64,000 bases of DNA. It comes from Castanea sativa (taxonomy: Eukaryota; Streptophyta; Magnoliopsida; Fagales; Fagaceae). This document shows positions 34,095 through 45,650 of the stretch, piece by piece. The notes below the pieces were generated by a model. That model searched no databases. It had not been told where the DNA came from and saw nothing but the letters and a program-made list of their open reading frames with translations. The position numbers and the translations under genes are program-made. Where the stretch lies: the NCBI RefSeq assembly GCF_040712315.1, contig NC_134013.1:37273501-37337500 (forward strand), read 5' to 3'. Positions within the stretch are counted from its first letter, which is position 1, and the number at the start of each line of letters is the position of its first letter.

Positions 34095-34878
34095 TTATTT
34101 CACAGCATATCTTGAGGGTTGGGTTAATATTAGCCTGTTCCAAGACATTTCAAAATTAGCCCATTTCGTCCCTAAAGACAATTTAATCCCAAATTCTTTA
34201 ACTACATTTACTCTTTTTTTTTTCTCTCTCTCTCTCTTAGACCTTTCTTCTCTCTCTCTCTCTCCAACCCAACCCACTCTCTTCTCTCTGACTCACCCTT
34301 TGTTTGTCACTTTCTTCTCTCAAGCAACTATAGTGGTGTGGTGGGTATGTTGTGGAGTAAGTGTTTTTTTTTTTTTTTTTTTGGCTGGTGGTCGTTTTTA
34401 GTGGTGGTGGTGGTGGTGGGTTTGATCTAGGTTGGATTTGTGGTGGGGGCGGTGATGGGTTCCGATCAAAGTGGATTTGTAGTGGGGTGGTTGAGGGTTC
34501 CAATGTGGTGGTGGGTTTACTTTGGGTTTTTTGGATTTTGTTGCTATGGGTTTGGCTGGGTTTTGTGGTCGGTGATGGTGGTGGGTTCTAATATGGGGTG
34601 CATTTGCAGTGGAGTGGTGGTGGGTTTGCTATGGATATTTTAGATTTGGGTGGTAAAATTGGATTTTAAGTTGGATATGGCGATAGTTATGGTTGATCTG
34701 AGGTTAGAGAGAGAGAGAGAAGAATGGGTGAAGAAAGAAGAGAGAAGAGGAACGTAAGAGGAGAGAGTCACAAAAAGAAGAGAGAGAAACTAATATCATA
34801 TATATTGGTCAATTTTAAAATGTCTTAGACTTGGTTGGCATTAACTCAAGCCTTAGGGTATGTTAGTGGAATTTACCT
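34095..34878. mobile_element. 0.8-kb TIR element with GT-rich interior
   Basis: The left arm (34095-34170) contains CCAAGACATTTCAAAATTAG and the right arm (about 34800-34878) contains its diverged complement, TCAATTTTAAAATGTCTTAG, followed by TAGTGGAATTTACC. The centre has CT-rich tracts at 34216-34270, then a GTGG-rich stretch (34330-34660), then GAGA repeats. The open frames here (for example 34361-34591) are products of this skewed composition, not genes. Confidence 0.6.
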
Positions 34879-34989
34879 TTTTTTTTTCTCCTTTTAATTA
34901 AGCCTACAATTATTTCGCTAGAAAGTAGTATCTAATATCATATATGGTATTTATTATAAGTGATTATCTCTCTTTGAGTGGTCTACCTT

Positions 34990-35124
34990 CCTATTAATTA
35001 TTTTATTTATTTAATTAATTTATTTATTTTTTTGAGAAGAAAGACCTTGAAATTTCATTAAAAAACTCAGCCATAGTCGGCTAGAAGAACATGATCAAGG
35101 TGTGGAGGAACATCCTCCATCCAC

Positions 35125-35156
<32 letters not shown>

Positions 35157-35600
35157 CTAACATGTCTTGCATGTTTAGATAAGTTATGAGTTACAAAATT
35201 CCCTAACCTACGGGTGTGAGAAAAAGTTAACACTATGAAAGGCATCTAAAGATAGTTTTGCCGAAGTGATCAAATGACCAAAAGAGGAGAGGGATTCATC
35301 TTCACAGCGTAAAATTGTGAAAACCACCTCCGAATCTCCCTTGATAATAATAGAGGGTATATTAAGATCAATAGCAAAGGAAATTGCTTTGGCAGTAGCC
35401 ATTTCTTCGACGCCATCTAAAGAAGAAGGCAGCTTGACCTTTTTCGATAGAGATGTTGTCACCACCCTCAGATGGTTGCGAACTAGAATACCCAAACCAA
35501 CTTCACCTGAATCCATAAACACCGCACCATCGACATTTATTTTGAGAGACAAAGGAGGTAGGGGAATCCAGTGAACCCAAATGACCATCAATAAAATGAT
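34990..35600 (-). mobile_element. LINE 3' end with RNase H-like domain
   Basis: The minus-strand frame 35618-35208 reads LKINVDGAVFMDSGEVGLGI, TAKAISFAIDLNIPSIIIKG, DSEVVF and LITSAKL, an RNase H-like (RVT_3) domain as found at the C-terminus of some plant LINE ORF2 proteins. A run of T on this strand (35125-35154) interrupts the frame; beyond it WMEDVPPHLDHVLLADYG and a stop follow, matching the homologous end at 62900-62970. An A-rich tail ends near 34990. Confidence 0.82.
35125..35154. repeat. Poly(A/T) tract of about 30 bases
   Basis: Homopolymer run inside the RNase H reading frame of the LINE fragment, where the homologous copy at 62634-62972 has none. Confidence 0.9.
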
Positions 35601-35689
35601 TTTCGGGCAACGAACCAAATGACCATTTGTCTCGGATGTACTTCACCAAATGACCATTCGAATCCAGTGAACCCAACGTCATCTGACCA

Positions 35690-36273
35690 TCTTTGTCTAA
35701 CCTCAGATCAGCCACAACCACTCAAATCAGCTACACAACAGCCACAACCCAATTTTACTACCCATACCAAAATTCAGCCAAATCCACAACAACAAACCCC
35801 AAATCCTTCAACACATAGAAAACTCACCACCACATCAAACCCAAAACCACCCCCACTATAAATCCACCCTATATTGGAACCCACCGACCACCACCACCAC
35901 CGGCCACAAAATCCAACAAACACCCTCAGCCACAAAACCCAACCAAATCCACATCAATAAAATCCAAATCCAAAAAATCAACAACAAATCAATCACCACA
36001 TTGGAACCCACAACCACTATAAATCCACCTTAGATTAGAATCCACAACCACCTCCACTGTAAATCAACCCCTAATTGAACCCACCACCACTGGCCACAAA
36101 ATTCAAATAAAATAAAATAAAATAAAAACTCAAAAACCCACAACCGCTAGAAACAATTACCCACAACCACGACCCATAGCCAACCTAGACCACCAAACCC
36201 ATACACCATTGTTGTTGCTTGAAAGAAGAAAGAGACACTGAATATGGTGAGTCATAGAGAGGAGATTTGGTTA

Positions 36274-36313
<40 letters not shown>

Positions 36314-36437
36314 TGACTAACGAAAGCCAACGGAGGTAGGGACTAATAGTCTTTATGGACTGAATTGGTCAATTTTGAAATGTTTTGGACCTAGTTGGCA
36401 TTAGCTTAAATCTCAAGTGTATGTAAGTGGAATTTAC
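35690..36437. mobile_element. Inverted, incomplete copy of the 0.8-kb TIR element
   Basis: The right end (36380-36437) reads TCAATTTTGAAATGTTTTGG and then GTGGAATTTACC, matching the right arm at 34800-34878. The interior is CCA-rich with a (GA)n tract at 36280-36310, the reverse complement of the GTGG-rich and CT-rich interior at 34216-34660, including TTGCTTGAAAGAAGAAAGAG. No left arm was found; the LINE fragment adjoins. Confidence 0.55.
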
Positions 36438-37133
36438 CCATTATGATATCATCATGGTTCGATCTTGGTTTGACATCGGTTAGACCTTAAAAACCTTGAA
36501 GCTCTCACCTTGAAGACTAATAAGTTGTAACTTTATGACCATGTTTCTCAAACTATCATGGCCTTCATACTTTCATATATTTGGGATATCATTGAGAAAA
36601 AAAGGGGTAGAAAATGGTCCTTTTGATATGGTTTTGTTTTACCAATAGCAGTTGAGAAATTTCATAGCCATAGTCTAATAGTGTTATGCGCTAAAATAAC
36701 AGAGCCCTAATCATATTAATGGGGAAAATACCTCAGTGCAAAAATACAAAGTACTTCTAACTTTGAAGTCATTGTCTGGCACTATGACAATGATAGAGTT
36801 CAAAGGTGCTCTACTACACCTTGAGCTACAAGATCAACACCATCATTCCTTTCTACAGATAAGGTATTGCCATGCTTTTGTTGTAACAAGACATTGAAAG
36901 TAACTTACTCGAGATAATTTTTTTCATTCTAACCACTTGTTGAGATCAAATCTAACAATTGGAACACTGCAATTTTCTACATAATTGCTTTGCTTCACTC
37001 ATCTTCGCTTAAATATGAGAAAATCAACTGTGCAAAAAATTGCTTAAAAATATAATCACTACTACAATTAGAACGAAATGATATATGGTTTACCAGGATT
37101 ATTATTATTTTTTTTTTAATTGGGGTTGTGAGA
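36438..37133. other. Intergenic, no gene recognised
   Basis: About 700 bp of AT-rich sequence. No motif, repeat or open frame of note. Confidence 0.55.
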
Positions 37134-37527
37134 ATGGGTGTTCACCAAATAGCTCAAACCGCACGACTACACCCAAATTGAGCGGTGTGCAATTTTATGA
37201 TAAGAAAACCATACAAAATCGGACCACACTGCACCCATGTGTTTTTATATTATATATTGATAATTTAATATTATATGAAATATGTGACTAGCCTAACATT
37301 AGTACGTTCCAATTTTAAGTTAAAAACAACCTTGTTTTGATTAAATACAAAATCAAAAGTTCAAAACATTATTCACTTCTCCATCTCACACTCTCACTCT
37401 CACAAAATCAAAAGTTCAAAAGTTTAACATTATTTTGTATATATTTGTGGTACTTTTATACTATAACTTTGTCATGGATTTTTTTTTTGTCTTGTATATA
37501 TTTGTGTTATTTTTTTTGTTACACAAG

Positions 37528-37572
<45 letters not shown>

Positions 37573-37776
37573 CTTACTGTCATATTGTCATGGTTATTAA
37601 TAGTAAACTAGTAATTGGCCGTGACATCTTGAAAAATATTTCATTAAAAAATCGACCATACCGCACCTTGGACACCACACCACACATGTGCGGTGATGGT
37701 TTTGGCAAAACCGCATTGAAAAGTTCGGTGCTTAAAATGGCTCAAAACAGACCAAACCGTATTGCGAACACTCCTA
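37134..37776. mobile_element. Probable non-autonomous hAT-like element
   Basis: The left end GGGTGTTCACCAAATAG and the right end TATTGCGAACACTCC are roughly complementary tips. The subterminal regions carry the GCGGT/ACCGC-type motifs seen at plant hAT ends (AACCGCACGAC, ACCGCACCTTGG, GTGCGGTGATGG). An (AT)n tract of about 20 units lies at 37530-37570. No matching 8-bp duplication could be read, so boundaries are tentative. Confidence 0.5.
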
Positions 37777-38763
37777 CATCCATCGTTTTATTTTTATATT
37801 AATTAGATAGTAATGAGCGCTCTCTGTGAGGGCAGGAAAAGAGAGAATATGAGGGGTCTTCTGTTTTGGGTAAGAGTGGGTTACATGGGATTATATTTGG
37901 GTAGATCTCTTTCTTGACTGTTAGATTTAGTGCTTCCTAGATGTCTTAGATCTCTTTAAAAATGAGAGGAATGAGAGAGATTTTCAATGGGAGGGGTGCT
38001 GGATCCTCAATTTTTTACATTCAAAAGAACATTTAGAATCAGTCTTTTTTTTTGGGTAATTTTGCAATTGCGAAAATCTTTACTGAGGATGCTAAGAGAA
38101 TTTTATTTAAATAAAATTTTGAAAGATATGTAGTTTACAGCATTGATAATGAGACTATCATTCGATAATTTCAAAATAAGAAAATTCATAAAAGAAAATT
38201 GTAAGACTATTTTTTTTTGTTAATATATAAAATTATATTTTTATCAAATTATATTTAATTTAAGTTTCTTAATGACCATCCTAAAAAAATTCCTAAAGCC
38301 GCTGAAGAATTACTTCATAGTTCATATATCAAACCTTTTGTTATCATTTAATCCATCAATCTAGTAGTTTAACATTTTACTGCTTAAATTATTGGCACTA
38401 GTATAAGTAATCATCAATGGGACCTTTCATGCTGCTTCATTCTTTCAACTTTTTTAAGTCTTTAAAAAGTGTCTTCCTTATGATTTAGCTTCGAAAACAC
38501 TCCTCCTTTTCCGACTCTTGAAGCAAGTTTATCCTTAGTTTTGAAGTTTTCCCTTCGTACTTTAACAAATAAGGTACAATTATAGTGTCTAGTGATGACC
38601 TTAATGCACATGAAAATCACTGCTCGTACTTTGACTTGAATAATTCTAGGCTGCTACCAGTCCTTTTTCTCATTAAAGAAACATGGGAAAACAAAGACCT
38701 ACCAACTAAACTATCAATTTATTTGTTGTTTAGGCATGAGCATGAGTTTGAATTAGCTTATTA
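37777..38763. other. Intergenic, no gene recognised
   Basis: About 1 kb, AT-rich. No open frame above background and no repeat identified. Confidence 0.5.
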
Positions 38764-39270
38764 GAGCATTGGCATTGGAGTATAAAACTTCCCAAATTGC
38801 TATTTTATATCTTCATATGCTTAAAATTTAGTTTAACCTTGTTGCTATTGCTAAAAAATTTTAGCAACAGTGAATAGTGGGTTCTAGCATTTACATTTGA
38901 GGATGTAAAAAAAAAAACATATTTTACATCATCAAATATTATTTTATCTATTTTACTAACTCATTTAACAATCTTAGTTCTTATTTTACACACAACCCAA
39001 TAAAATAATATAACCTGCACAATCAAATAATATATATATATATATATATATATAAATTGTTTCTCTCTCTTCTCTTCCTCTCTCTCTCTCTCTCCAATAA
39101 AATTATTTTTTATGTTTATAACCCATGAATAGTATGTTGTATATTTAAGAACTTACTATTCACAATTACTAAACAAAAGAAGAAGATATACATACCTAGA
39201 TAAACTTGATTTTTGGGGTTTTGGTTGGTAAGCAAATAGGGGGTTTTTACACCCCCCTGTGCTAATGCTC
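38764..39270. mobile_element. Possible MITE, GAGCATTGGCA-type ends
   Basis: The left tip GAGCATTGGCATTGGAGTA at 38765 is roughly mirrored by TGTGCTAATGCTC ending near 39270. Such 'gagcatt' tips are common in plant MITEs. It contains (AT)n at 39028-39053 and (CT)n at 39062-39092. It overlaps the left end of the larger element at 38880, so one may be nested in the other. Confidence 0.35.
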
Positions 39271-41408
39271 ATATATACAACCCATTGTAGGTCAAGATGT
39301 AAAAATTTTTATAATATTTGATTCTCTCTTTTCCCAAATAAAAATAAAATACTTCTCTCTCATCTCTCACATGTCTCTTTTCAATTCTCTCTCTCTAAAC
39401 AAACTTAGATCTCTCTCAAACCAGTGCTCTATCATCTCCTAGTTACTGATGGTGGTAGGGCGGTGGTGCTGTAATTTTGAGTTGCGATGGCGTGGGGTTA
39501 TAGGCTATAGGTCACGTAGGTTATGAGTTTTGTCATCTATGGAGTGGGTTGCTGTTGGGTTATGGGGTCGTTCGATGGTGGTGGCGCGGTGGTAGCGTGG
39601 TTGTGGTGGCATAAGGGTTATGTGTTTTATGGCATGGGTTTTTGCTTGGTTGTGGGGAGTGGTTCAATGGTTGTGGTGCGGTGGTGGCGTGGTGGCATGG
39701 GGGCTGTAGGCTGTGGGTTTTGAGTTTTGGTGTAGATCGGCGGTCTCTAGTCCTTGGGTTGGAGCGGTGATGAGAATCAATAAGCATTAAAGGATCCATT
39801 GCATGTTCCAGTTGGGCCTATTATAAGAGCAAGATCCAAGAAGATCAAAGAAGCACTTAATGGGCTAATTCAAGAGATTTGGGCTGATTCTAACGCAGGA
39901 CATTCCAAGCTTGGCCCAAAGGAAGCTGAAAACGTAATAAATTTAATTCAAGCTATTTAGGGCTGATTTGGCTTAATTGCGAGTGATTTATGGCATGAAT
40001 TAATGGCTGATTGACTTTCCAGCTCTATATTAGTTAAGCCAGATTTTTTCCTATTTTGGATATGTTAATTTCAGACCAAATCAACTTTTATTTAGGGTTT
40101 TATTATTTAGTACGTTTTTTAGGTGTTTTCCTTGTTTTTAGGTGCATTTAATGCTTTTTAAGTCAAATTTGATTCCTGATATGGTAAGGTATCAATTAGG
40201 AGTTATTTTAGAATATATTTTCTTGTCTGTCAAGTTTTATGGAGCCCTTAAATAGGCTCTGAAATTTGTAAACGTTTTTCAGAATATTATTGAATAAAAA
40301 TCAGAAAAGGTGAGGCTTTGCTCTCTTTTGGTTCTTCAAGAACTGTGAACTTATCAAGGATTCTTCCTTGTGGCGTTCAAACTCTATACATTTGGTTCGT
40401 GATTCTTTATAATCATTGGGTCAATGTCAACTTATACCTTTGGTTTGCGTTTTAATTATAAACGTTGGGTCAGGGTTTCTATCATAAATCTGAATTTTAG
40501 CTTTCCTTGGTAAATATTCCAATATTTTTGTTGGGTCTCAAAGCGTGTCGATTGAGGTTCGCATCAAGCGGTGGTTGTGGTTTGTTTCAATGGGTTTGTG
40601 TGAGAATTGGTTGAGTTTTTTGTTTTGGTTTATGGTGGGTAGTGGATGGTTTTGTGGCAGATTCTGGTGGGTTTGTGGTTTTGGTGGTGTTTGTTGATTG
40701 TGGCATGGTAAGGGTGGTGATTATGGTTGTTATGATTGGCAGTGTGGCTGATTATGGTGGTTGCTTTGGTTGTTGGTGGTGGTTTTAGTTTTGGTTGGTG
40801 GTGGTGGCTGAGTTGGGTTGATTGGGTTTGGGTGGTGGGCAATAGGCGGTGGAGGGGTGGTTTGGATTTGTGTGATGGGTGGTAATGGATTGAGTTGGCG
40901 GTCTCTAGTCCTTGGGCCGGAACAGTGGTTGTGGTTTATTCCAATGGGTTTGTGGTGGGTAGCGGATGAGTTTTTTGTTTTGGTTTATGGTAGGTAGTGG
41001 ATGGTTTTGTGGTGGATTCTGGAGGGTTTGTGGTTTGGTGGTGGTGTGGTGGTGGCAATTATGGTTGTTATAGTGGGCAGTGTGGCTGATTGTGATGGTT
41101 GCTTTGGTTATTGGTGGTGGTTTTAGGTTTGGTTGGTGGTGGTTGAGTTGGGTTTGGGTGGTTGGTAGTGTAGGGGTTTTTTTGGCTTTGGGATTGTGTG
41201 ATGGGTGGTTGAGAATGAGAGAAAGAAAATGGAATTTTGTTTTTATTTTATTGGGTAGTTTATATTATTATATTAGATTGTATGTAAAAATAAGATTTGT
41301 ATTGTGGAGTATAATTGTAAAATGAGTTGGTAAATTAGATAAAGTAGTATTTGAGGATGTAAAATATGTATTTTTTTTACACCTTCAGATGTAATTGCTA
41401 TTAAAACC
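38880..41408. mobile_element. 2.5-kb TIR element with GTGG-rich interior and a solo LTR inside
   Basis: The left arm starts TAGCATTTACATTTGAGGATG and continues ACATATTTTACATCATCAAA. The right arm carries TTTGAGGATGTAAAATATGT and ends CAGATGTAATTGCTA near 41402. The two arms can be aligned for about 150 bp. The interior is strongly GTGG-biased, with imperfect internal duplications: 40570-40870 resembles 40920-41200, and CGGTCTCTAGTCCTTGGG occurs at about 39740 and 40900. A 796-bp LTR interrupts it. Frames in this region are compositional artefacts. Confidence 0.6.
39763..40573 (+). mobile_element. Solo LTR of a Ty3/gypsy element containing the pol C-terminus
   Basis: The insert 39771-40566 begins TGAGAATCAA and ends TTCGCATCA, so it has TG...CA ends. 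AGCGGTG flanks it at 39763-39769 and 40567-40573, with one extra base on the left. Its first 190 bp encode DENQ, a stop, ALKDPLHVPVG, PIIRARSKKIKEALNGLIQ and EIWADSNAGHSKLG up to a stop at 39960, the usual C-terminal tail of one group of plant gypsy polyproteins. A diverged relative is at 56700-57222. Confidence 0.68.
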
Positions 41409-42818
41409 AGAGATGAAAACCGCAATTGTGAAAACCGCATAGTGTGTTTTGTTGCGTTTGAATTTCAACTAAACAATAAGAAAAACATGATTGAACTTAT
41501 TGAAGGCATGGAAGAACTAATACATTAAAAGAAATCTAATTGAACAATCAAATATGTCATTGATAAAATCCTAGAAAGAATCACATTGAATATTCATACC
41601 GTATAGAAGAAACATAACCCCTAGCCCTAACAAAGAGTTTAGGTTGCCATTAGAGAAAGGAAAATACAAGGTTTTCTCTACCAAATTCATTCTACATAGC
41701 CTCCCTTCCAAACCCTAACGTCCAAGTGTTCAGAGAAAATAAAACTTTTACTATTTTAATTTTCGTCCAGATTTACAGCAGTAACTTGTGAGTTACTTTC
41801 GGCCTTCAAAAATTGTGAATTTCAAAAAACTCAAAACTAGAAAGTTGTATATATTTAAGTCACGGTTCCAACCCATCTAGACTTGTGTCAATTGGAATTT
41901 TGAGGAGAAAGATACACCCAAAATACTGATTAGTGCTCAAATATGATTTTTCCTGTTCAGATTTTGCCTCTTTGATTTCTTTCCTTATTTGAAGCTTCCA
42001 AACACGGTAGACAACCCAAGAACTCTAGCTGTACCTCCTTAGACATTTAAGCATGGTCTTTTAGCTCCACTTTAATTTCAGTTTGACCTCCATTCTCTCA
42101 CAAACTTCTATAAATGCATATTTTTCACATGATTTCTTGAAAGTAGAAAATTACAAACATTTATTCAAGAAATTATGTAAAGATAAATAATAGGGACTAA
42201 TGCAAATCATGGCTTAATTATATAAATTAAGCATAGTAATAAGGAGATAACACCCACAAATATATATAACAAGTATACATTTTAAGGCATTATCAAGACT
42301 TCCTTATGAACTATAGGTTGACTCCCACACAATGCACCCCCAATGTATTTAGGGTCCTTGGTAGTGTAGATATGATAAACCGTAAGATGGGGACCAATCT
42401 CACATGGCATGATGTGAACTGGGTATACAACTGTTGAAGAGGGAAAAAAAGGGAAGGAGACCAACTACTACATCAAATGTAGGTTCCCAACTATTAGGTT
42501 AATTTCATGTATGCTCAAATAAGAGTATGGACGAGGATTTCCTCATTGTCTTGGGACACTAGCATGATAAATTGCATTGTTCGACCTAAGAGGGGGAACC
42601 AGGTAGGGTTCCCATAGACATTAGACGAGCTTAGGATTTTCTTATTTATGTAAAGAAAATTTTTTATGAGAATCTTTCCTGAAAACATAACTTATGTTGC
42701 ATGTTTATTGGCAAACAAAAATCACACCACCCCGAACAAGAACTTCGTGAATTTTATCGAGCTAAACTGAATCCTTAGGTCAAAGGTTTTTCATCACAAG
42801 GACGGTTAGCTTCGAGCT
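41409..42818. other. Intergenic, no gene and no 3' LTR recognised
   Basis: About 1.4 kb. If the neighbouring gypsy element were complete, its 3' LTR should lie here. I see no sequence resembling the LTR at 51314-52036, and no gene. Confidence 0.5.
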
Positions 42819-44517
42819 GTGCACGTGATCCTTAGGTTCACCCCCATCTCCAAACGTTTCCAAATCCCCAAACACGTAATCAAAGCTAAGGACCCCAAGC
42901 TAGCTTTAATTGACGTAGTAGTTCCTGGCTTCCTGGCAACAGAGCCTCCTCCACCCAAAACTCAAGACGCCCAACTCCTAACCCCACTCATAACCAAGCT
43001 CCTTTACTCCCAAGAGCGGCCCATTCCTTTAGACGATGAAGTAGAAGAGCGCACTCCGAAACCTACTCAAGAAGTCATAGACAAAGACTTTGAGGTCTTT
43101 TACCAGAAAGAAGATCCCGAGGACATTCCTGGCCCCTCTCATTGCCGTTTACTACATACCCAGGTCAGCACCAGCCAAGAAGCAGCTGATGTCCCTCACG
43201 AAATGGTGCTAGAAAAGAGGACCCTTGACTTACTGGCTCTACTTACAGCCCATTTTTGGGGCGCTTCCCTAGTAGTTCTAGTGGTTCCCCGACCACCAAC
43301 TCCTTCCCCTACGCATATGTCCTTTGGTGACGCTGCTGATAAGAAACGGAAGAGAGGCCAAGGGAGAAAGGGGCCTAAAGGTGCTGAGGAAGGGGAGATT
43401 ACGAGCACATCGTAGCAGCCCTCGATAAAGGAGCCCCAAACTAAAAGGGCTTGGCAGAAAAAGTGCACCTCTTCAGGGGGACAACCTCCTAATGCCTCCC
43501 TCTGGAAACCCACATTTGTGTTGAGCTTGGGGAACCCCATCATGAATGACACCACCTTAAGGGACACTCAGCAAGGAAGATCAGGCATTCTCTCTGAATG
43601 CCTTGAGAAGGCCTTTCTCCTCCTCGAGGATATGTATGAACTTCAATCTTTAAGGAAGATAGAGTTCTTCTTGTCCCTTAAGAGGGACCTTGCCAAGGTA
43701 CAAACTTAATTTCTTACTTTAGTAAACTCATGTCCCCATTGTACATGTACTTACACTTGTCAATGTTTCAGTTGGTGTAAGCAGCCTTTGTGGTTGATGA
43801 GTGGGTGGATCACGCCCTGGGCCAAGCCCGTGACACTGATGCCAAAAAGGAAGTAGCAAAGAAGGCCCAAGTTGACGATGAGTAGAAACTTAAAGACACC
43901 GTGCTCCAAGTGGCCGATGTGTAGAAGTCTAGGAAAAATGCTGAGTTTGCCTTGGCCAGTTTTGAGAAGCACGCTGTAGATTCTCTAGCAGCTCAGAAAA
44001 AGGTCGAGAGTCAGCTGGCCTTGGCCATGGTGAAGATCAAGCAGCAGCAAAAGCAACTAGAGACTAAGGGTGCTGAAAAAGCTGAGGCTGAATAGGCTGC
44101 TTATGATGCAGGCATGACTAAAAATGCCCAAAGCCTAACAGCACAGCTCAGGGACGTGGCTCGGGCCTTCTACTTGATGTCTGGGGTGAGGTTCTTAACA
44201 CTGCTGGAGTTAGCACTGAGCCAAAGCTTAGGGCTCCTGACAAAGTGTACTATCCTCCAGCCCTGTGCTTGGCTCCCCCATCAACAGATCCAAATTTTGC
44301 CTTCACAGCCCAACCTACTGCCACTTCAACTGCTCAGCCCATTGCTGAAAATGAGCAAGATCCCCCACCCTCAATTCCTGTGGTAGATGTGGAGTTTGAG
44401 GAGGTTACTGAAGGTGAGTAACTGAAAAGGAAGAAGAAGGAGAAAGAGAAAGAAAAGGAGAAGAAGAAGGGGAAGGAGAGAGAAAAAGAGGACTTGGCGT
44501 AATTTAGCCTTAGATTA
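42819..44517 (+). pseudogene. Opposite-strand ORF downstream of gypsy pol, broken
   Basis: The first frame, 42819-43415 (198 residues), has FLATEPPPPKTQDAQLL, DEVEERTPKPTQEVIDKDFE and a basic C-terminus KKRKRGQGRKGPKG. Later frames on the same strand (43518-43709 and about 43800-44400) give a helical, Lys/Glu/Ala-rich stretch (AAQKKVESQLALAMVKIKQQ) suggesting coiled coil, then a Pro-rich tail and a KKKEKEKEK run. Four or more stops interrupt it. Its strand is opposite to gag-pol, as in Tat-group elements, where its role is unknown. No catalytic motif is seen. Confidence 0.6.
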
Positions 44518-44879
44518 GGAATGAATTGTCAATTTTTTACTCAAACCAAGTTTTAATTGATGCCCTTATCTTTCTCCTATTGTAATTGAACTATTGAAAA
44601 TCAACGAACACATCCTACTGTTGTTTTGAATTTTTCTTCTATTTATCTAAGTACTATTTGTCTAAGTATACTTGTTGTTCTTTTCATTCCTAATACTATC
44701 TAAAATGTGCCAACCTGAGTTTAACTTAGCTTATTCCTAACACTATTCCATCTAATCACAGATGAATCTTGAGAGAATTGTTAGATTGATATTTCCAGGT
44801 GACTCATAATAGTATTCTAATACTTAGTCAAAATTTCAAATAAAATTTACCTTATCTTGAACTTAGGTTGATCAGAGAC

Positions 44880-45445
44880 CACTATGCCTAAAACTTGTGG
44901 TCTGAGGAGGTGGGCAAGACTGTGATTTCATTCAACACTTAGAAATTTTTGCATAAAGGTTAAGTTACCCAACGTTTGTGATCCGAGGAGTCGAACAAGA
45001 CCAAGGTTCTGTTTAACACTTAGAAACTTTCACATAAAGTTTAATTTACCCAAGGTCCAAGGAGTCGAACAAGACCAAGGTTCCGTTTAACACTTAGAAA
45101 CTTTCACATAAAGGTTAATTTACCTAAGGTTTGTGACCTAAGGAATCGAACAAGACCAATGTTCCGTTTAACACTTAGAAACTTTCACATAAATGTTAAT
45201 TTACCCAAGGTTTGTGAACCGAGGAGTCAAACAAGACCAATGTTCTGTTTAACACTTAGAAACTTTCATGTAAAGGTTAATTTATCCAAGGTTTGTGATC
45301 TGAGGAGTCAAACAAGACCGAGGTTCTGTTTAACACTTAAAAACTTTCACACAAAGGTTAATTTACCTAAGGTTTGTGACCCGAGAGTCGAACAAGACCA
45401 ATGTTCTATTTAACACTTAGAAACTTTCACATAAAGGTTATTAGG
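44880..45445. repeat. Tandem array, about 6.5 units of about 82 bp
   Basis: Each unit contains CACTTAGAAACTTTCACATA, then AGGTTAATTTACC, AGGTTTGTGA and GAACAAGACCAA. Units differ by a few substitutions and small deletions; the second lacks about 8 bp. The 84-codon frame at 45159-45413 is a product of the repetition. Confidence 0.92.
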
Positions 45446-45650
45446 AATTGAGCCACGACTACAATAATATAAAAACAAATGAATAATGAATAAAAAGAAC
45501 ATCATATTATTAATAATAATAACGATGAAAATTATTTACATTCCAAGGACATGGAATCACATTCTCATCCAAATCCTCCAAGTAATAAGCCCCAATCCTT
45601 GCCATTGATGTTACCCTGTATGGGCTTTCCCAATTGGGGCCTAGCATTCC

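Noticed and set aside
34066..34643. Several overlapping open frames, some over 100 codons, rich in Phe, Gly and Trp
   Set aside because: They follow from poly(T) and GTGG-rich composition inside a TIR element, occur on both strands, and have no family signature.
39523..41325. Open frames in GTGG-rich DNA (39523-39723, 39560-39799, 40630-40842, 41080-41325)
   Set aside because: Low-complexity composition on both strands within a non-autonomous element; no coding evidence.
42819..43415. 198-codon frame as an independent host gene
   Set aside because: Position between gypsy pol and the expected 3' LTR, opposite strand, continued broken frames and no introns fit the antisense ORF of a Tat-like element better.
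45159..45413. 84-codon frame with internal protein repeats
   Set aside because: It comes from the 82-bp tandem array; unit length is not a multiple of three throughout and stops occur in other units.
44880..45445. Considered as a CRISPR-like array
   Set aside because: Whole units of about 82 bp repeat, with no unique spacers, inside a retroelement in a plant genome.
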